A stretch of 64,000 bases of DNA. Origin: Polynucleobacter sp. CS-Odin-A6 (GTDB lineage Bacteria; Pseudomonadota; Gammaproteobacteria; Burkholderiales; Burkholderiaceae). Below, piece by piece: positions 38,991-46,679 of this stretch (the stretch's first letter is position 1; each line of letters begins with the position of its first letter). Below the pieces are notes generated by a model. It was not told where the DNA came from, did not search any database, and saw nothing but the letters and a program-made list of their open reading frames with translations. A program made the position numbers and the translations under genes. The stretch is from positions 310,001-374,000 of the forward strand of contig NZ_JACVPD010000001.1 in the NCBI RefSeq assembly GCF_018882095.1, given 5' to 3'.

Positions 38991-41540
38991 ATGCCAAATA
39001 CGAAGAAAAAACCAGCTAAACCCGTTGCCAAGGCTCCTGCAAAAGCAGCTAAACCTGTTGCGAAAGGAAAGGCTCCCGCTAAACCGGCAGTGAAAGCAAA
39101 AGTACCTGCCAAAACAGTAAAGACTTCGGCTAAACCAGCTGCAAAAGCGAAGGCCCCCGCTAAGCCCGCAGTAAAAGCAAAAGCAAAGGCGCCTGCGAAA
39201 CCAGCTGCAAAAGCAAAAGCACCCGTCAAAACAGTAAAGACTCCAGCTAAACCTGCTGCAAAAGCGAAGACCCCCGCTAAGCCAGCAACCAAAGCAAAGG
39301 CGCCAGTAAAGCCAGTTGCTAAGACTTCTGCTAAACCAGCAGCGAAGACTCCTGCTAAAGCAGCTAAGCCAGCAACTAAGGTGGCAACTAAGACTGTCGC
39401 TAAGCCAGGAGTAAAGATTGAGGCAACTCAAAAAGGGAAAGCTGCTGCAGAAAAGGAAGCAAAAGATACGAAAGAAACTAAGGGCAAAAAAACTAAGGCA
39501 GTAGAAGTTGAGGGTGTAGTAACAGAAGAAGTGAAAAAGGGCCGTAAGCCAAAAGTAGATGCTCCTGTTGACGGCGCTGAGCCCGTTTTGACGGATCGTC
39601 AAAAAGCGCGCGAGCGTAAGGCAAAAGAAAAAGCACTTTTAAAAGAATTTGCAGCACAACAGTTGGGCTCTGAAGAGCAGCAAGAATTACGTCGTACCCG
39701 TCTGAAGACATTGATCAAGATGGGTAAATCCAAGGGTTACTTAACCCATGGCGAAATGAATGACGTGATGTCGGATGAGTTGTCTGATGCTGATGCCTTA
39801 GAGACGCTGATTAGCCTCTTAAACGACATTAACATTACTGTTTACGAGCAAGCTCCTGATGCTGAAACACTCTTGCTTAATGAAAATGCTTCAGCAGCTA
39901 CTACAGAAGAAGAGGCTGAAGAAGAAGCAGAAGCAGCACTTTCTACAGTGGATTCAGAATTTGGTCGTACAACCGATCCAGTGCGAATGTACATGCGCGA
40001 GATGGGTACCGTTGACCTTTTGACCCGTGAGGGCGAGATCGTCATTGCCAAGAAGATTGAAGCTGGCCTTAAAGATATGGTGATGGCTTTGGCTGCCTGC
40101 CCCGTTACGATCAGTGAAATTCTGGGGAACGTAGAAAAGATTGTTAGCGGCGAGATGGAGATTGATCAGTTTGTTGATGGATTGGTCGATCCTAACGCTG
40201 AAGATATTAAGCTGGGACCTGAAGAGCCAGAAGTGGACCCAGAAGCCGCAGTAGAAGAAGGTGGCGAAGAAGGTGAAGATGAAGGTGGAGGTAGTGGTGC
40301 AGCTACTGCTAACGCAAAACAGTTAGAAGAGCTCAAACAGATTTCTTTAGAGAAGTTTGCGATTGTTCGTACTCAAGCTGACAAGATGCGCCGTGCCTTC
40401 GATAAAGAAGGTTATAACTGCCCAGCGTATATCAAGGCGCAAGAAGCGATTCGTGGTGAGCTGCTCGGTTTCCGCTTGACCGCAAAGAGTGTGGAGAAGC
40501 TGTGTGACACCATGCGCTCACAAGTTGATCAAGTTTGGAAGCTAGAGCGCGGTATCGTGAGCTTGTTAGTCGATAAGGTTGGGGTGAACCGTGGTGAAGT
40601 GCTTAAAGACTTCCCGAAGATGTCGATGAACTTAGAGTGGGTAAATAAGTTACTCAAAGAAAACAAGCCGTATACAGCTCTCTTGCAACGTAACGTTCCG
40701 GCGATTCAAGAACTTCAGCAGAAGTTGATTGATATTCAAACTCGCGTTGTATTGCCACTTCCAGAGTTAAAAGAAGTGAACAAGCAAATGACCGCAGGCG
40801 AGAAGCGCGCTCGTGAAGCAAAGCGTGAAATGACCGTTGCTAACTTACGCTTGGTTATCTCGATTGCTAAGAAATATACCAATCGTGGTTTGCAGTTCTT
40901 GGATTTGATCCAAGAAGGCAATATTGGTTTAATGAAGGCGGTAGATAAGTTTGAGTATCGTCGTGGTTATAAGTTCTCTACTTACGCAACCTGGTGGATT
41001 CGTCAGGCAATTACCCGTTCGATTGCTGACCAAGCACGTACGATCCGTATTCCAGTTCATATGATTGAGACGATCAATAAGATGAACCGGATTAGCCGTC
41101 AAATCTTGCAAGAAACTGGTCATGAGCCCGATGCTGCAACCTTGGCACTTAAGATGGAAATTCCTGAGGACAAGATTCGCAAGATTATGAAGATTGCCAA
41201 AGAGCCAATCTCAATGGAAACACCTATCGGTGATGATGCCGACTCGAACTTGGGTGACTTCATTGAAGATAGCAATACCTTGGCTCCAGCAGAGGCAGCA
41301 TTACATGACTCTATGCGCGATGTAGTGAAAGATGTGCTGGACTCATTAACGCCACGCGAAGCAAAAGTCCTTCGTATGCGCTTCGGTGTGGAGATGAGTA
41401 CAGACCACACTCTCGAAGAGGTTGGTAAACAGTTTGATGTCACTCGTGAGCGTATTCGTCAGATCGAAGCTAAAGCGCTACGAAAAATGCGTCATCCAAG
41501 TCGTAGCGACAAACTCAAGACCTTCCTCGAGGAAGACTGA
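38991..41540 (+). CDS. rpoD: RNA polymerase sigma-70 factor with Ala/Lys/Pro-rich N-terminus
   Basis: Primary sigma factor, 849 residues. The first roughly 150 residues are a low-complexity run of [17 protein letters not shown] units resembling histone H1 tails. Region 1.1 follows ([23 protein letters not shown]), then region 1.2 ([21 protein letters not shown]), an acidic non-conserved region, region 2 ([57 protein letters not shown]), region 3 and region 4 ([42 protein letters not shown]). E. coli RpoD is 613 residues, so the excess is mainly the basic tail. A tRNA-Ile fragment begins 14 bp after the stop, with no terminator between. Confidence 0.97.
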   Translation: MPNTKKKPAKPVAKAPAKAAKPVAKGKAPAKPAVKAKVPAKTVKTSAKPAAKAKAPAKPAVKAKAKAPAKPAAKAKAPVKTVKTPAKPAAKAKTPAKPATKAKAPVKPVAKTSAKPAAKTPAKAAKPATKVATKTVAKPGVKIEATQKGKAAAEKEAKDTKETKGKKTKAVEVEGVVTEEVKKGRKPKVDAPVDGAEPVLTDRQKARERKAKEKALLKEFAAQQLGSEEQQELRRTRLKTLIKMGKSKGYLTHGEMNDVMSDELSDADALETLISLLNDINITVYEQAPDAETLLLNENASAATTEEEAEEEAEAALSTVDSEFGRTTDPVRMYMREMGTVDLLTREGEIVIAKKIEAGLKDMVMALAACPVTISEILGNVEKIVSGEMEIDQFVDGLVDPNAEDIKLGPEEPEVDPEAAVEEGGEEGEDEGGGSGAATANAKQLEELKQISLEKFAIVRTQADKMRRAFDKEGYNCPAYIKAQEAIRGELLGFRLTAKSVEKLCDTMRSQVDQVWKLERGIVSLLVDKVGVNRGEVLKDFPKMSMNLEWVNKLLKENKPYTALLQRNVPAIQELQQKLIDIQTRVVLPLPELKEVNKQMTAGEKRAREAKREMTVANLRLVISIAKKYTNRGLQFLDLIQEGNIGLMKAVDKFEYRRGYKFSTYATWWIRQAITRSIADQARTIRIPVHMIETINKMNRISRQILQETGHEPDAATLALKMEIPEDKIRKIMKIAKEPISMETPIGDDADSNLGDFIEDSNTLAPAEAALHDSMRDVVKDVLDSLTPREAKVLRMRFGVEMSTDHTLEEVGKQFDVTRERIRQIEAKALRKMRHPSRSDKLKTFLEED

Positions 41541-41553
41541 TCCAAAGACTAAC

Positions 41554-41592
41554 GGGCCCATAGCTCAGTTGGTTAGAGCAGAGGACTCATAA
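41554..41592 (+). pseudogene. 5' half of a tRNA-Ile(CAU) gene, cut in the anticodon loop
   Basis: The sequence equals the 5' half of the complete tRNA-Ile at 41786 through the anticodon CAT and the following AA (39 bases of an uninterrupted tRNA). It then diverges into unrelated DNA, with no 3' half after it. It forms a 38-bp direct repeat with 41786-41823. Best read as an attachment-site half created by integration into the tRNA anticodon loop. It cannot make a tRNA alone. Confidence 0.85.
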
Positions 41593-41670
41593 GAAAGAAG
41601 CCCTAGGGGTCTTGTAACAAAGACCTCAATGATTTCAAGAGCTTAGCGGTGAAATAGGTGGTCAAAATTG

Positions 41671-41775
41671 CTTACACACCGCTTACACACCGGAGTAAAA
41701 ACCGAGGTGTGTAGTAAATGCGGTTTTAGTGTGGTTTTGCAGTAAAAACACCAGCAGTAAGGTGTGTAGTAAATG
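41671..41775. repeat. Paired short repeats resembling integrase arm-binding sites
   Basis: CTTACACACC occurs twice in direct orientation (41671-41680, 41682-41691). GGTGTGTAGTAAATG occurs twice (41706-41720, 41761-41775), giving four GGTGTGT cores in opposed orientations within 105 bp. Such clusters next to a tRNA half are typical of tyrosine-integrase arm sites. Function is inferred. Confidence 0.6.
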
Positions 41776-41785
41776 TAAAGTTTTA

Positions 41786-42074
41786 GGGCCCATAGCTCAG
41801 TTGGTTAGAGCAGAGGACTCATAGCGAAAGTTGTGCCTTATGCGTGGAAACTGCATAAGGGATGGTGTCAAATTCGGAGAAAGCTAAAGGCAGCCAAAAG
41901 CTGCACAAGTTAACGCCGAGCGAAGCTTAGTAGAAATACTTTGAACGTGTAGAGACTAGACGGCACCCATCTAAGTTGAGCAATCAATATGATGAAGGCA
42001 TAGTCCAGGGAGTAGTGAAAGCTACACAAACCGGAATCCTTTGGTCCCAGGTTCAAGTCCTGGTGGGCCCACCA
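41786..42074 (+). tRNA. ileX: tRNA-Ile(CAU), interrupted by a group I intron
   Basis: The 5' exon is 41786-41822 and the 3' exon 42035-42074, including an encoded CCA. Joined, they give a 77-nt tRNA with a GGGCCCA/TGGGCCC acceptor stem, D-arm AGCTCAGTTGGTTAGAGCA, anticodon loop CTCATAA and T-loop GGTTCAAGTCC. A CAU anticodon with this body is the isoleucine-2 type, whose C34 is modified to lysidine so that it reads AUA. The intron splits the gene directly after the anticodon (between bases 36 and 37). It is the only complete copy seen here and probably essential, so correct splicing would be needed for viability. The gene symbol is a convention only. Confidence 0.93.
41823..42034 (+). ncRNA. 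Group I intron (Azoarcus-like, IC3 type) in tRNA-Ile
   Basis: 212-nt self-splicing ribozyme candidate. The 5' splice site follows CAT, which can pair (ending in a U-G) with the internal guide GTG ten bases into the intron (P1). P2 is CCTTATGC/GCATAAGG. The conserved core strings GGGATGGTGTCAAATTCGG, AACGCCGAGC, AGAGACTAGACGGCACCC and GAAGGCATAGTCCAGGGAGT match my memory of the Azoarcus tRNA-Ile intron. P7 is GACTA (41954-41958) with TAGTC (42001-42005), P9 is capped by GAAA, and the terminal guanosine is 42034. No ORF lies inside the intron. Confidence 0.93.
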
Positions 42075-42081
42075 GAAAAGC

Positions 42082-42115
42082 AAACCCTCATCAGCAATGG
42101 TGGGGGTTTTGCCTT
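42082..42115 (+). terminator. Rho-independent terminator after tRNA-Ile
   Basis: AAACCCTCA pairs with TGGGGGTTT (one U-G) around a 10-base loop, followed by T-rich GCCTTTT. It begins 8 bp after the tRNA CCA end. Confidence 0.8.
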
Positions 42116-42118
42116 TTG

Positions 42119-42139
42119 AGCGTTACTTAAAGTAACGCT
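42119..42139. repeat. 21-bp island palindrome, copy 1
   Basis: Arms AGCGTTACTT and AAGTAACGCT around a single A. It sits between the tRNA terminator and the modular endonuclease gene. Identical copies are at 43397 and 46150, with an inverted copy at 51653. Confidence 0.9.
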
Positions 42140-42140
42140 T

Positions 42141-43376
42141 ATGGATTCACTGGTCTGGTATATATTCAAAATCATGCAGAAAAGATCCAAGCTTCCTAAT
42201 GGCCACTGGAATAACCTTGAGAATTGCAAAGCCGAGGCTATTAAATATGTCACCCGAACAGAGTGGCAAAAAAGTTCGCCTTTAAGCTATCGCTGGGCTA
42301 CTAAAAATAAATGGCTTGAGGAATGTACGGCTCATATGTCATTGGTTCGAATGCCTGATGGCTATTGGACGCTAGATCGTTGCCAGAAAGAGGCGAGGAA
42401 ATATAAGACAAAAGTTCAATGGAGGATGGAGCATAGAGCATCCTTTTCTAAGGCCAATAAACAAAAGTGGTTGACTCAATGTTGCGAGCATATGGAATCA
42501 AGCGGTATGTGGTTTGGTCCAGCTTCTATTCTAGAAACATTACTTTCACATGATGTAAGTTACGAGATGGAGTATCGCTTTAAAGATGGCCTAGAGATCT
42601 CTCGTAGACCGTTTGATTTTTATTTGCCAGATTACAACTTAGTGATTGAATTTCATGGAGAGCAGCATTTAATTGGTTGGGGGAGAAAAGATTCAGATGC
42701 TAAAGATATTCAAGTACGAGATTTATTTAAAAAGACATGGGCTAAAGACCATGACATTAATTACTTAGAAATAAAGCAATGGGAAATCAAGTCAAAAGAA
42801 GAAATCTTTGAGAAAGTGATTAAAGAGCTTAAATCGATTGCAAAAAAGAATAACCTTGCCATTGTCCTAATTAAAAGGGACTTAACAAAATCCGAACTAC
42901 TGAAAGTTAAAAATAGACTCAAGTGGACAAAAGAAACATGTATTTCAGAGGCAAAGAAATACTCGACTATCAAGGAATGGCAGATAGGTAGTGCTGGTAG
43001 CTATCAAGCAGCCTTCAAAAAGAAATGGCTTGAGGAGTGCTCAAGCCATATGGATCGACAGCTCCATAAAAAGAATCACTGGACATTAGCTGCGTGTATT
43101 AAAGACGCTCAGCAATACAAGACGAAGTCTGAATGGCAGCAGGCAACGAGAAGTGGTTATTCAATAGCTGCTAAGAATAAGTGGATTGAGAAATGCGCAG
43201 CCCATATGGAGCCTGATGGCCGAAAAACTGTAGGGCAAAGATTATGGACAAAAGAAAAATGTATAGAGCTGGCTAAGACTTGTAATTCTCGTGCCGAATT
43301 TAAAAAGGCTTCTGGGTCGGCGTATTTAAGGGCAAGAGTAAAAGGCTGGTTGGATGAGTGCTGTGCTCATATGTAG
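42141..43376 (+). CDS. Modular Vsr-like endonuclease with five repeat modules (candidate homing endonuclease)
   Basis: 411-residue protein not matched to a named family. Five modules of about 43 residues share the pattern W-x5-C-x3-A-x2-(Y/C)-x3-EW...WLxECxxHM. They lie at 23-66, 76-118, 262-304, 314-356 and 369-411. Between modules 2 and 3 (about 125-235) lies a nuclease-like core with D159 and E170 in FDFYLPDYNLVIEFHGEQH, reminiscent of Vsr/PD-(D/E)XK (EDxHD-type) enzymes. Repeated small DNA-reading modules around such a core are seen in free-standing phage homing endonucleases. It starts 67 bp after the intron-containing tRNA and is bracketed by two copies of the island palindrome. The ATG at 42174 is an alternative start. 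No clear Shine-Dalgarno. Catalysis and target are inferred. Confidence 0.7.
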   Translation: MDSLVWYIFKIMQKRSKLPNGHWNNLENCKAEAIKYVTRTEWQKSSPLSYRWATKNKWLEECTAHMSLVRMPDGYWTLDRCQKEARKYKTKVQWRMEHRASFSKANKQKWLTQCCEHMESSGMWFGPASILETLLSHDVSYEMEYRFKDGLEISRRPFDFYLPDYNLVIEFHGEQHLIGWGRKDSDAKDIQVRDLFKKTWAKDHDINYLEIKQWEIKSKEEIFEKVIKELKSIAKKNNLAIVLIKRDLTKSELLKVKNRLKWTKETCISEAKKYSTIKEWQIGSAGSYQAAFKKKWLEECSSHMDRQLHKKNHWTLAACIKDAQQYKTKSEWQQATRSGYSIAAKNKWIEKCAAHMEPDGRKTVGQRLWTKEKCIELAKTCNSRAEFKKASGSAYLRARVKGWLDECCAHM

Positions 43377-43396
43377 AGTAGCTAATCGCTGTAATA

Positions 43397-43417
43397 AGCG
43401 TTACTTAAAGTAACGCT
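43397..43417. repeat. 21-bp island palindrome, copy 2
   Basis: Identical to copy 1 in sequence and orientation. It follows the modular endonuclease gene by 20 bp, so the gene is bracketed by the pair. Confidence 0.9.
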
Positions 43418-43533
43418 CCGTGCCCCCATAGGTCTCCATTAAACACCATAATTAGCCACACTTTCTTTTGGCTAAATTGACCTGAATAATTAAGCCAACT
43501 TGGTTGCTCTAGCTGGTGGTCAGAAGCTAAAGT

Positions 43534-44886
43534 ATGTGTATGGCAACTAAAAAAGAAAGTACACATCAACTCATACACCGTAACCTAACCCTCTATCAAC
43601 GCGAGCATAGTGCCGTATGGCAATGCCGCTATAAGGTGGATAACAAGTGGATACGAGCTACTACAAAAGAGATTCAGCTTGATTTAGCAGTGAATAAAGC
43701 AAAAGAGCTATTAGTAGAGGCTGAAATACGCAAGCGTTCTGGCATCCCAGTGGTAACCAAACGCTTTAAAGATATTGCCATGTTGGCAATTGATCGCATG
43801 GAGCGAGACTTAAAGGGTGGTTTAGGTAAGTCAATCTACAAGGACTATATTCGCATTATTAATGAGCATTTCATCCCCAGTCTTGGGCAGCGTCTTATTA
43901 CCAATATTGACTACGATGCCCTACAGCAGTACTACGACGATCGTGAGGCTAGATATGGCTTGGCACTATCTAACAGCAATCGTAAAACCCAAAACGCTGC
44001 ATTTAATAGAGTGTTTGATGAAGCTATTGTTCGGGGTTACTTAACCGAGAGTAATCGTCCCAAGTTGGATGGCAAGACCAAAGAGAGTGTTCGTCGCCCA
44101 GCATTTGAATTGCATGAATTGCGAGCGTTACTTAAGCTACTGGGCCCATACATAGAATCCGGCAGAACCAAGGACGTGTGTGAACGCAGGGAGATTCTAC
44201 GGGACTATGTAGAAATGCTGGTCGATACCGGAGCAAGACCAGGCATTGAACTCTTAGATATGAAATGGAAGCAAATCCGCTTCATGATGAACCCTATTAG
44301 TACGGTCACAGATCAATTGGACGAAGACGGGGAAGTCATTGAAGTGCATAGCCTTAACCGCAGTTGCGAGATGACGGTCAAAGGCAAAACAGGGCAAAGA
44401 CAGATTATTGGGCGATTACCTAGCGTCAGAGTTTTAGAGCGGATTGCCTTGCGGAACTATGGGGTAGCTAGCTCAATTAAAGATCCTTTGGCGGAGCTGA
44501 TTAAGCCTACTAATGACGATTACATCTTTAGAACCAAAGAAGGTAGGGATTTAAGTGACGTCTTAAACCATATGTTTGATGGCTTCTTAGCAGACCATGG
44601 TTTGCTTATTGACCCCAAAACTAATCAAAAGCGGGTGTTCTACAGTCTACGTCATACCTATGCCACGTTAGCACTTACTCACGATATGGTACCTATTCAT
44701 ACGCTAGCTAAACAGATGGGTACTAGTGTCTTAATGATTGAGCGGCACTATAGTCATTTACAGGTAATACAGGCAATTGAGCAATTACGTGGGGCTACGA
44801 CTAGAAAGTTGATTGAGGCGGATAACAAGGCTGCGGACAACTATCCCAGTAAGAAGCTGGCTCAAAAACAGCAATTGGCTGCTTAG
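43534..44886 (+). CDS. Tyrosine-type site-specific integrase
   Basis: Full-length phage/island integrase of 450 residues with an N-terminal arm-binding and SAM-like core-binding region (about 1-190) and a C-terminal catalytic domain. Catalytic residues: Arg235 in DTGARPGIELL, Arg373 in YSLRHTYATLAL and nucleophile Tyr406 in ERHYSHL. In GTSVLMIERHY the usual GH of box III is GT, as in a known integrase subclass. The first box II histidine is replaced by Tyr370. An ATG at 43540 is an alternative start. It likely mobilised the island into the tRNA-Ile locus, though the gene lies 1.5 kb from the attachment-like repeats. Confidence 0.92.
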   Translation: MCMATKKESTHQLIHRNLTLYQREHSAVWQCRYKVDNKWIRATTKEIQLDLAVNKAKELLVEAEIRKRSGIPVVTKRFKDIAMLAIDRMERDLKGGLGKSIYKDYIRIINEHFIPSLGQRLITNIDYDALQQYYDDREARYGLALSNSNRKTQNAAFNRVFDEAIVRGYLTESNRPKLDGKTKESVRRPAFELHELRALLKLLGPYIESGRTKDVCERREILRDYVEMLVDTGARPGIELLDMKWKQIRFMMNPISTVTDQLDEDGEVIEVHSLNRSCEMTVKGKTGQRQIIGRLPSVRVLERIALRNYGVASSIKDPLAELIKPTNDDYIFRTKEGRDLSDVLNHMFDGFLADHGLLIDPKTNQKRVFYSLRHTYATLALTHDMVPIHTLAKQMGTSVLMIERHYSHLQVIQAIEQLRGATTRKLIEADNKAADNYPSKKLAQKQQLAA

Positions 44887-44912
44887 AATGATTAAAGTGG
44901 ACTTTTTATAAA

Positions 44913-44949
44913 GGTTCCCAAAAGGAACTTATAGTACTATAATGGAACC
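44913..44949 (+). promoter_or_regulatory. Promoter/operator of the toxin-antitoxin pair
   Basis: A TATAAT -10 (44938-44943) with a poor TTCCCA -35 at 17-bp spacing overlaps an inverted repeat GGTTCC/GGAAC (44913-44928), and a further GGAACC follows (44944-44949). This fits autorepression by the antitoxin. A GGAG ribosome binding site follows. Confidence 0.6.
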
Positions 44950-44967
44950 ACCTTACGGAGAGCCATC

Positions 44968-45177
44968 ATGTCCATTAACGTGAAATTGTCAGAAAACCTA
45001 GTTGAGCAAGCCAGAGTGTTTGGGAGCATTGAGCATCGCTCAGTACCCAAGCAGATTGAGTATTGGTCGCAAATTGGCAAGATTGCCCAAGAAAATCCAG
45101 ACTTGCCATTTTCTTTGATTCGTGAAATCTTGGTTGCAGATCAAGAACCAGTCATTGGTGAATACGTTTTTAGTTAA
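44968..45177 (+). CDS. ParD-like antitoxin
   Basis: 69-residue protein beginning with a ribbon-helix-helix-like segment (MSINVKLSENLVEQARVFG) and containing EHRSVPKQIEYWSQIGKIA, typical of the ParD_like antitoxin family. The stop overlaps the start of a RelE/ParE-type gene by one base (TAATG), the usual antitoxin-first arrangement. It probably binds the palindromic operator just upstream and neutralises the downstream toxin. Confidence 0.85.
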   Translation: MSINVKLSENLVEQARVFGSIEHRSVPKQIEYWSQIGKIAQENPDLPFSLIREILVADQEPVIGEYVFS

Positions 45178-45455
45178 TGCGCTTACTGATTACGGCCAGT
45201 TTTGCAAAGGCCACTAAAAAACTGCACGCCCCACAAAAAGTAGAGCTAGATGCTGCGCTCAAACTGATTGCCAAAGATCCCATCATTGGTGAGGCAAAAG
45301 TAGGAGATTTACTGGGAGTGTATGTTTATAAATTTAAACTTTCCCAGCAGCAGTGTCTATTGGCTTATCGAATTATGGATCAAGAAAGTATTAAGCTTTT
45401 AACGTTTGGTCCGCATGAAAATTTCTATCGAGATTTAAAGCGTCAAGGTGAGTAG
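45177..45455 (+). CDS. RelE/ParE-superfamily toxin
   Basis: 92-residue RelE/ParE-fold protein. The pattern ASFAKATKKLHAPQKVELDAALKLIAKDP, then GVYVYKFKLSQQQCLLAYRIMDQESIKLLTFGPHENFYRDL, matches the family's helical N-terminus and beta-sheet core. Whether it cuts mRNA (RelE-like) or poisons gyrase (ParE-like) cannot be told. It is translationally coupled to its antitoxin and tail-to-tail with the exonuclease gene 3 bp away. The pair may stabilise the island. Confidence 0.87.
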   Translation: MRLLITASFAKATKKLHAPQKVELDAALKLIAKDPIIGEAKVGDLLGVYVYKFKLSQQQCLLAYRIMDQESIKLLTFGPHENFYRDLKRQGE

Positions 45456-45458
45456 TCC

Positions 45459-46115
45459 TTAGCTCCCCAAAGCCTTCCGCAAATAAGGATCAATATCTCC
45501 TTGAGTCAGTAGCCACTGTTTGTAGTCGCTGGGAACATCCGCTAACAATAAGCCCTTATGTTTACCAAATGGCATGGTGGTTGGGGTTCTAGCTTTCTCG
45601 GATTCCCCATACAATTCTTCAACGGTTTTAACGCCTAGCTGCTGGCAAATGTGATCTAGGATTACAGCGCAAATACCCACATCTGCGATAGCTGAGTGTG
45701 CATTACGTAATTGCTCGCGTGCTGTAGCTCGCTCTAAGTAATACATCAGTGCGCTTTGATTGTGGCTATCTAAATCAGGCCAAAGCTTGCGTGCTAGAGC
45801 TAGCGTACAGATACGTTTGACTTCGGGCTTGCCAATCACTTCCCAGTCAAAGTCCACGTTGTGCCCAATGATGTAGTCCACGTGCCCGGGCAAGGTAAAG
45901 TCGGCTGCCGGTGGGCAATCAACCAATTCCTCATCCATGATGTGATGGGTTACTAGTGCACCTAGGGTAATAGGTTTGCCAGGGTTATAACGCTGCACAA
46001 AAGGGTTAGTAACTTTATAGGGCTCAATGGACTCAAGCTCAACCCAAGCAGCTTCTATTAATACGGGTTCTTTAATGCCTGTAGCTTCGGTATCGAAAAT
46101 AATGGTTTTGGACAT
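45459..46115 (-). CDS. DnaQ-like 3'-5' exonuclease with DUF3820-type C-terminus
   Basis: 218-residue DEDDh exonuclease, similar in layout to exonuclease X. Catalytic residues are D8 and E10 (FDTEATG), D88 (HNVDFD), H140 and D145 (NAHSAIADV). A C-terminal segment (about 175-218, MPFGKHKGLLLADVPSDYKQWLL) matches the DUF3820 pattern often attached to ExoX-type nucleases. Role in the island unknown; it could process DNA ends during transfer or counter host defences. Palindrome copy 3 lies just upstream. Confidence 0.88.
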   Translation of the reverse strand: MSKTIIFDTEATGIKEPVLIEAAWVELESIEPYKVTNPFVQRYNPGKPITLGALVTHHIMDEELVDCPPAADFTLPGHVDYIIGHNVDFDWEVIGKPEVKRICTLALARKLWPDLDSHNQSALMYYLERATAREQLRNAHSAIADVGICAVILDHICQQLGVKTVEELYGESEKARTPTTMPFGKHKGLLLADVPSDYKQWLLTQGDIDPYLRKALGS

Positions 46116-46149
46116 GGGAAATTAGGGTTGGTAGTTATGGGTAATTATG

Positions 46150-46170
46150 AGCGTTACTTAAAGTAACGCT
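46150..46170. repeat. 21-bp island palindrome, copy 3
   Basis: Same sequence and orientation as copies 1 and 2. It lies between the exonuclease and the Pro-rich protein genes, 34 bp before the exonuclease start. Confidence 0.9.
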
Positions 46171-46256
46171 TAGAAAGTATCAGTATTGCGGCTCGCATAG
46201 TGCGCTTGTCTGATGAATTAATAAATCAATTACTAGTAAATAGGCGGGCTTTTGAG

Positions 46257-46655
46257 TCAATAGAGCGGTTTGGTCTGTTTTGACCATTCAATTTCTCGCT
46301 GTGCATCAGGCCCATTAACTGGGCTTAGTACAGACGTTGGTAAAGGTTTCAGACTCGCTGGCATTGGCGTTGATTTATTAATGGGTTTTTTATATGGCTG
46401 CTGAACTAGGGCTGGAGTTTTTGTCGGCTTACTTTGAATGGGTTTTGGTGTGGCAAGCTTGGGGTGAGCTTTGGGTAACGGAGGTGTTTGAATTACTTGA
46501 GGCCTTTTTTGCGGTTTTGGGATCTTTGGCTTAGGAGCCTTAGTTGCAGCTCTATTGTGTCTAGCCTGCTGCTCAATAGCTGACCAACTGTTATCAAAAA
46601 TAGTTCTGAGTAATGTTAACTGCTCTTGGGGGTTGGTAATTTCATAAACTCGCAC
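46257..46655 (-). CDS. Pro/Lys-rich protein of unknown function
   Basis: 132 residues with no recognised domain. A short amphipathic N-terminus (MRVYEITNPQEQLTLLRTIFDNSWSAIEQQ) precedes about 80 residues rich in Pro, Lys and Gln, probably disordered. The start is a GTG with AGGAG five bases upstream. It follows the DUF6641 gene by 24 bp on the same strand and is likely co-transcribed. Proteins of this composition occur on plasmids and integrative elements. Confidence 0.6.
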   Translation of the reverse strand: MRVYEITNPQEQLTLLRTIFDNSWSAIEQQARHNRAATKAPKPKIPKPQKRPQVIQTPPLPKAHPKLATPKPIQSKPTKTPALVQQPYKKPINKSTPMPASLKPLPTSVLSPVNGPDAQREIEWSKQTKPLY

Positions 46656-46679
46656 GATATTCTCCTATTCATATATTTA

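Noticed and set aside
38958..39602. Long minus-strand open frames opposite the start of rpoD, with Cys/Leu/Phe-rich or Ala/Gly/Phe-rich products
   Set aside because: They mirror the Ala/Lys/Pro codon repeats of rpoD and have no ribosome binding site; the rpoD frame is certain.
41593..41785. The gap after the tRNA fragment as a degenerate first copy of the group I intron
   Set aside because: Only a few bases after the exon (GAAAG) resemble the intron; none of the core segments P3-P7 is present.
42119..43417. Palindromes around the modular endonuclease as simple transcription terminators
   Set aside because: The stems are AT-rich in the middle and not followed by T-runs, and four identical copies argue for a repeat element instead.
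42119..43417. The endonuclease plus palindromes as an insertion sequence
   Set aside because: No transposase motif, and no target-site duplication is evident at the outer edges of the palindromes.
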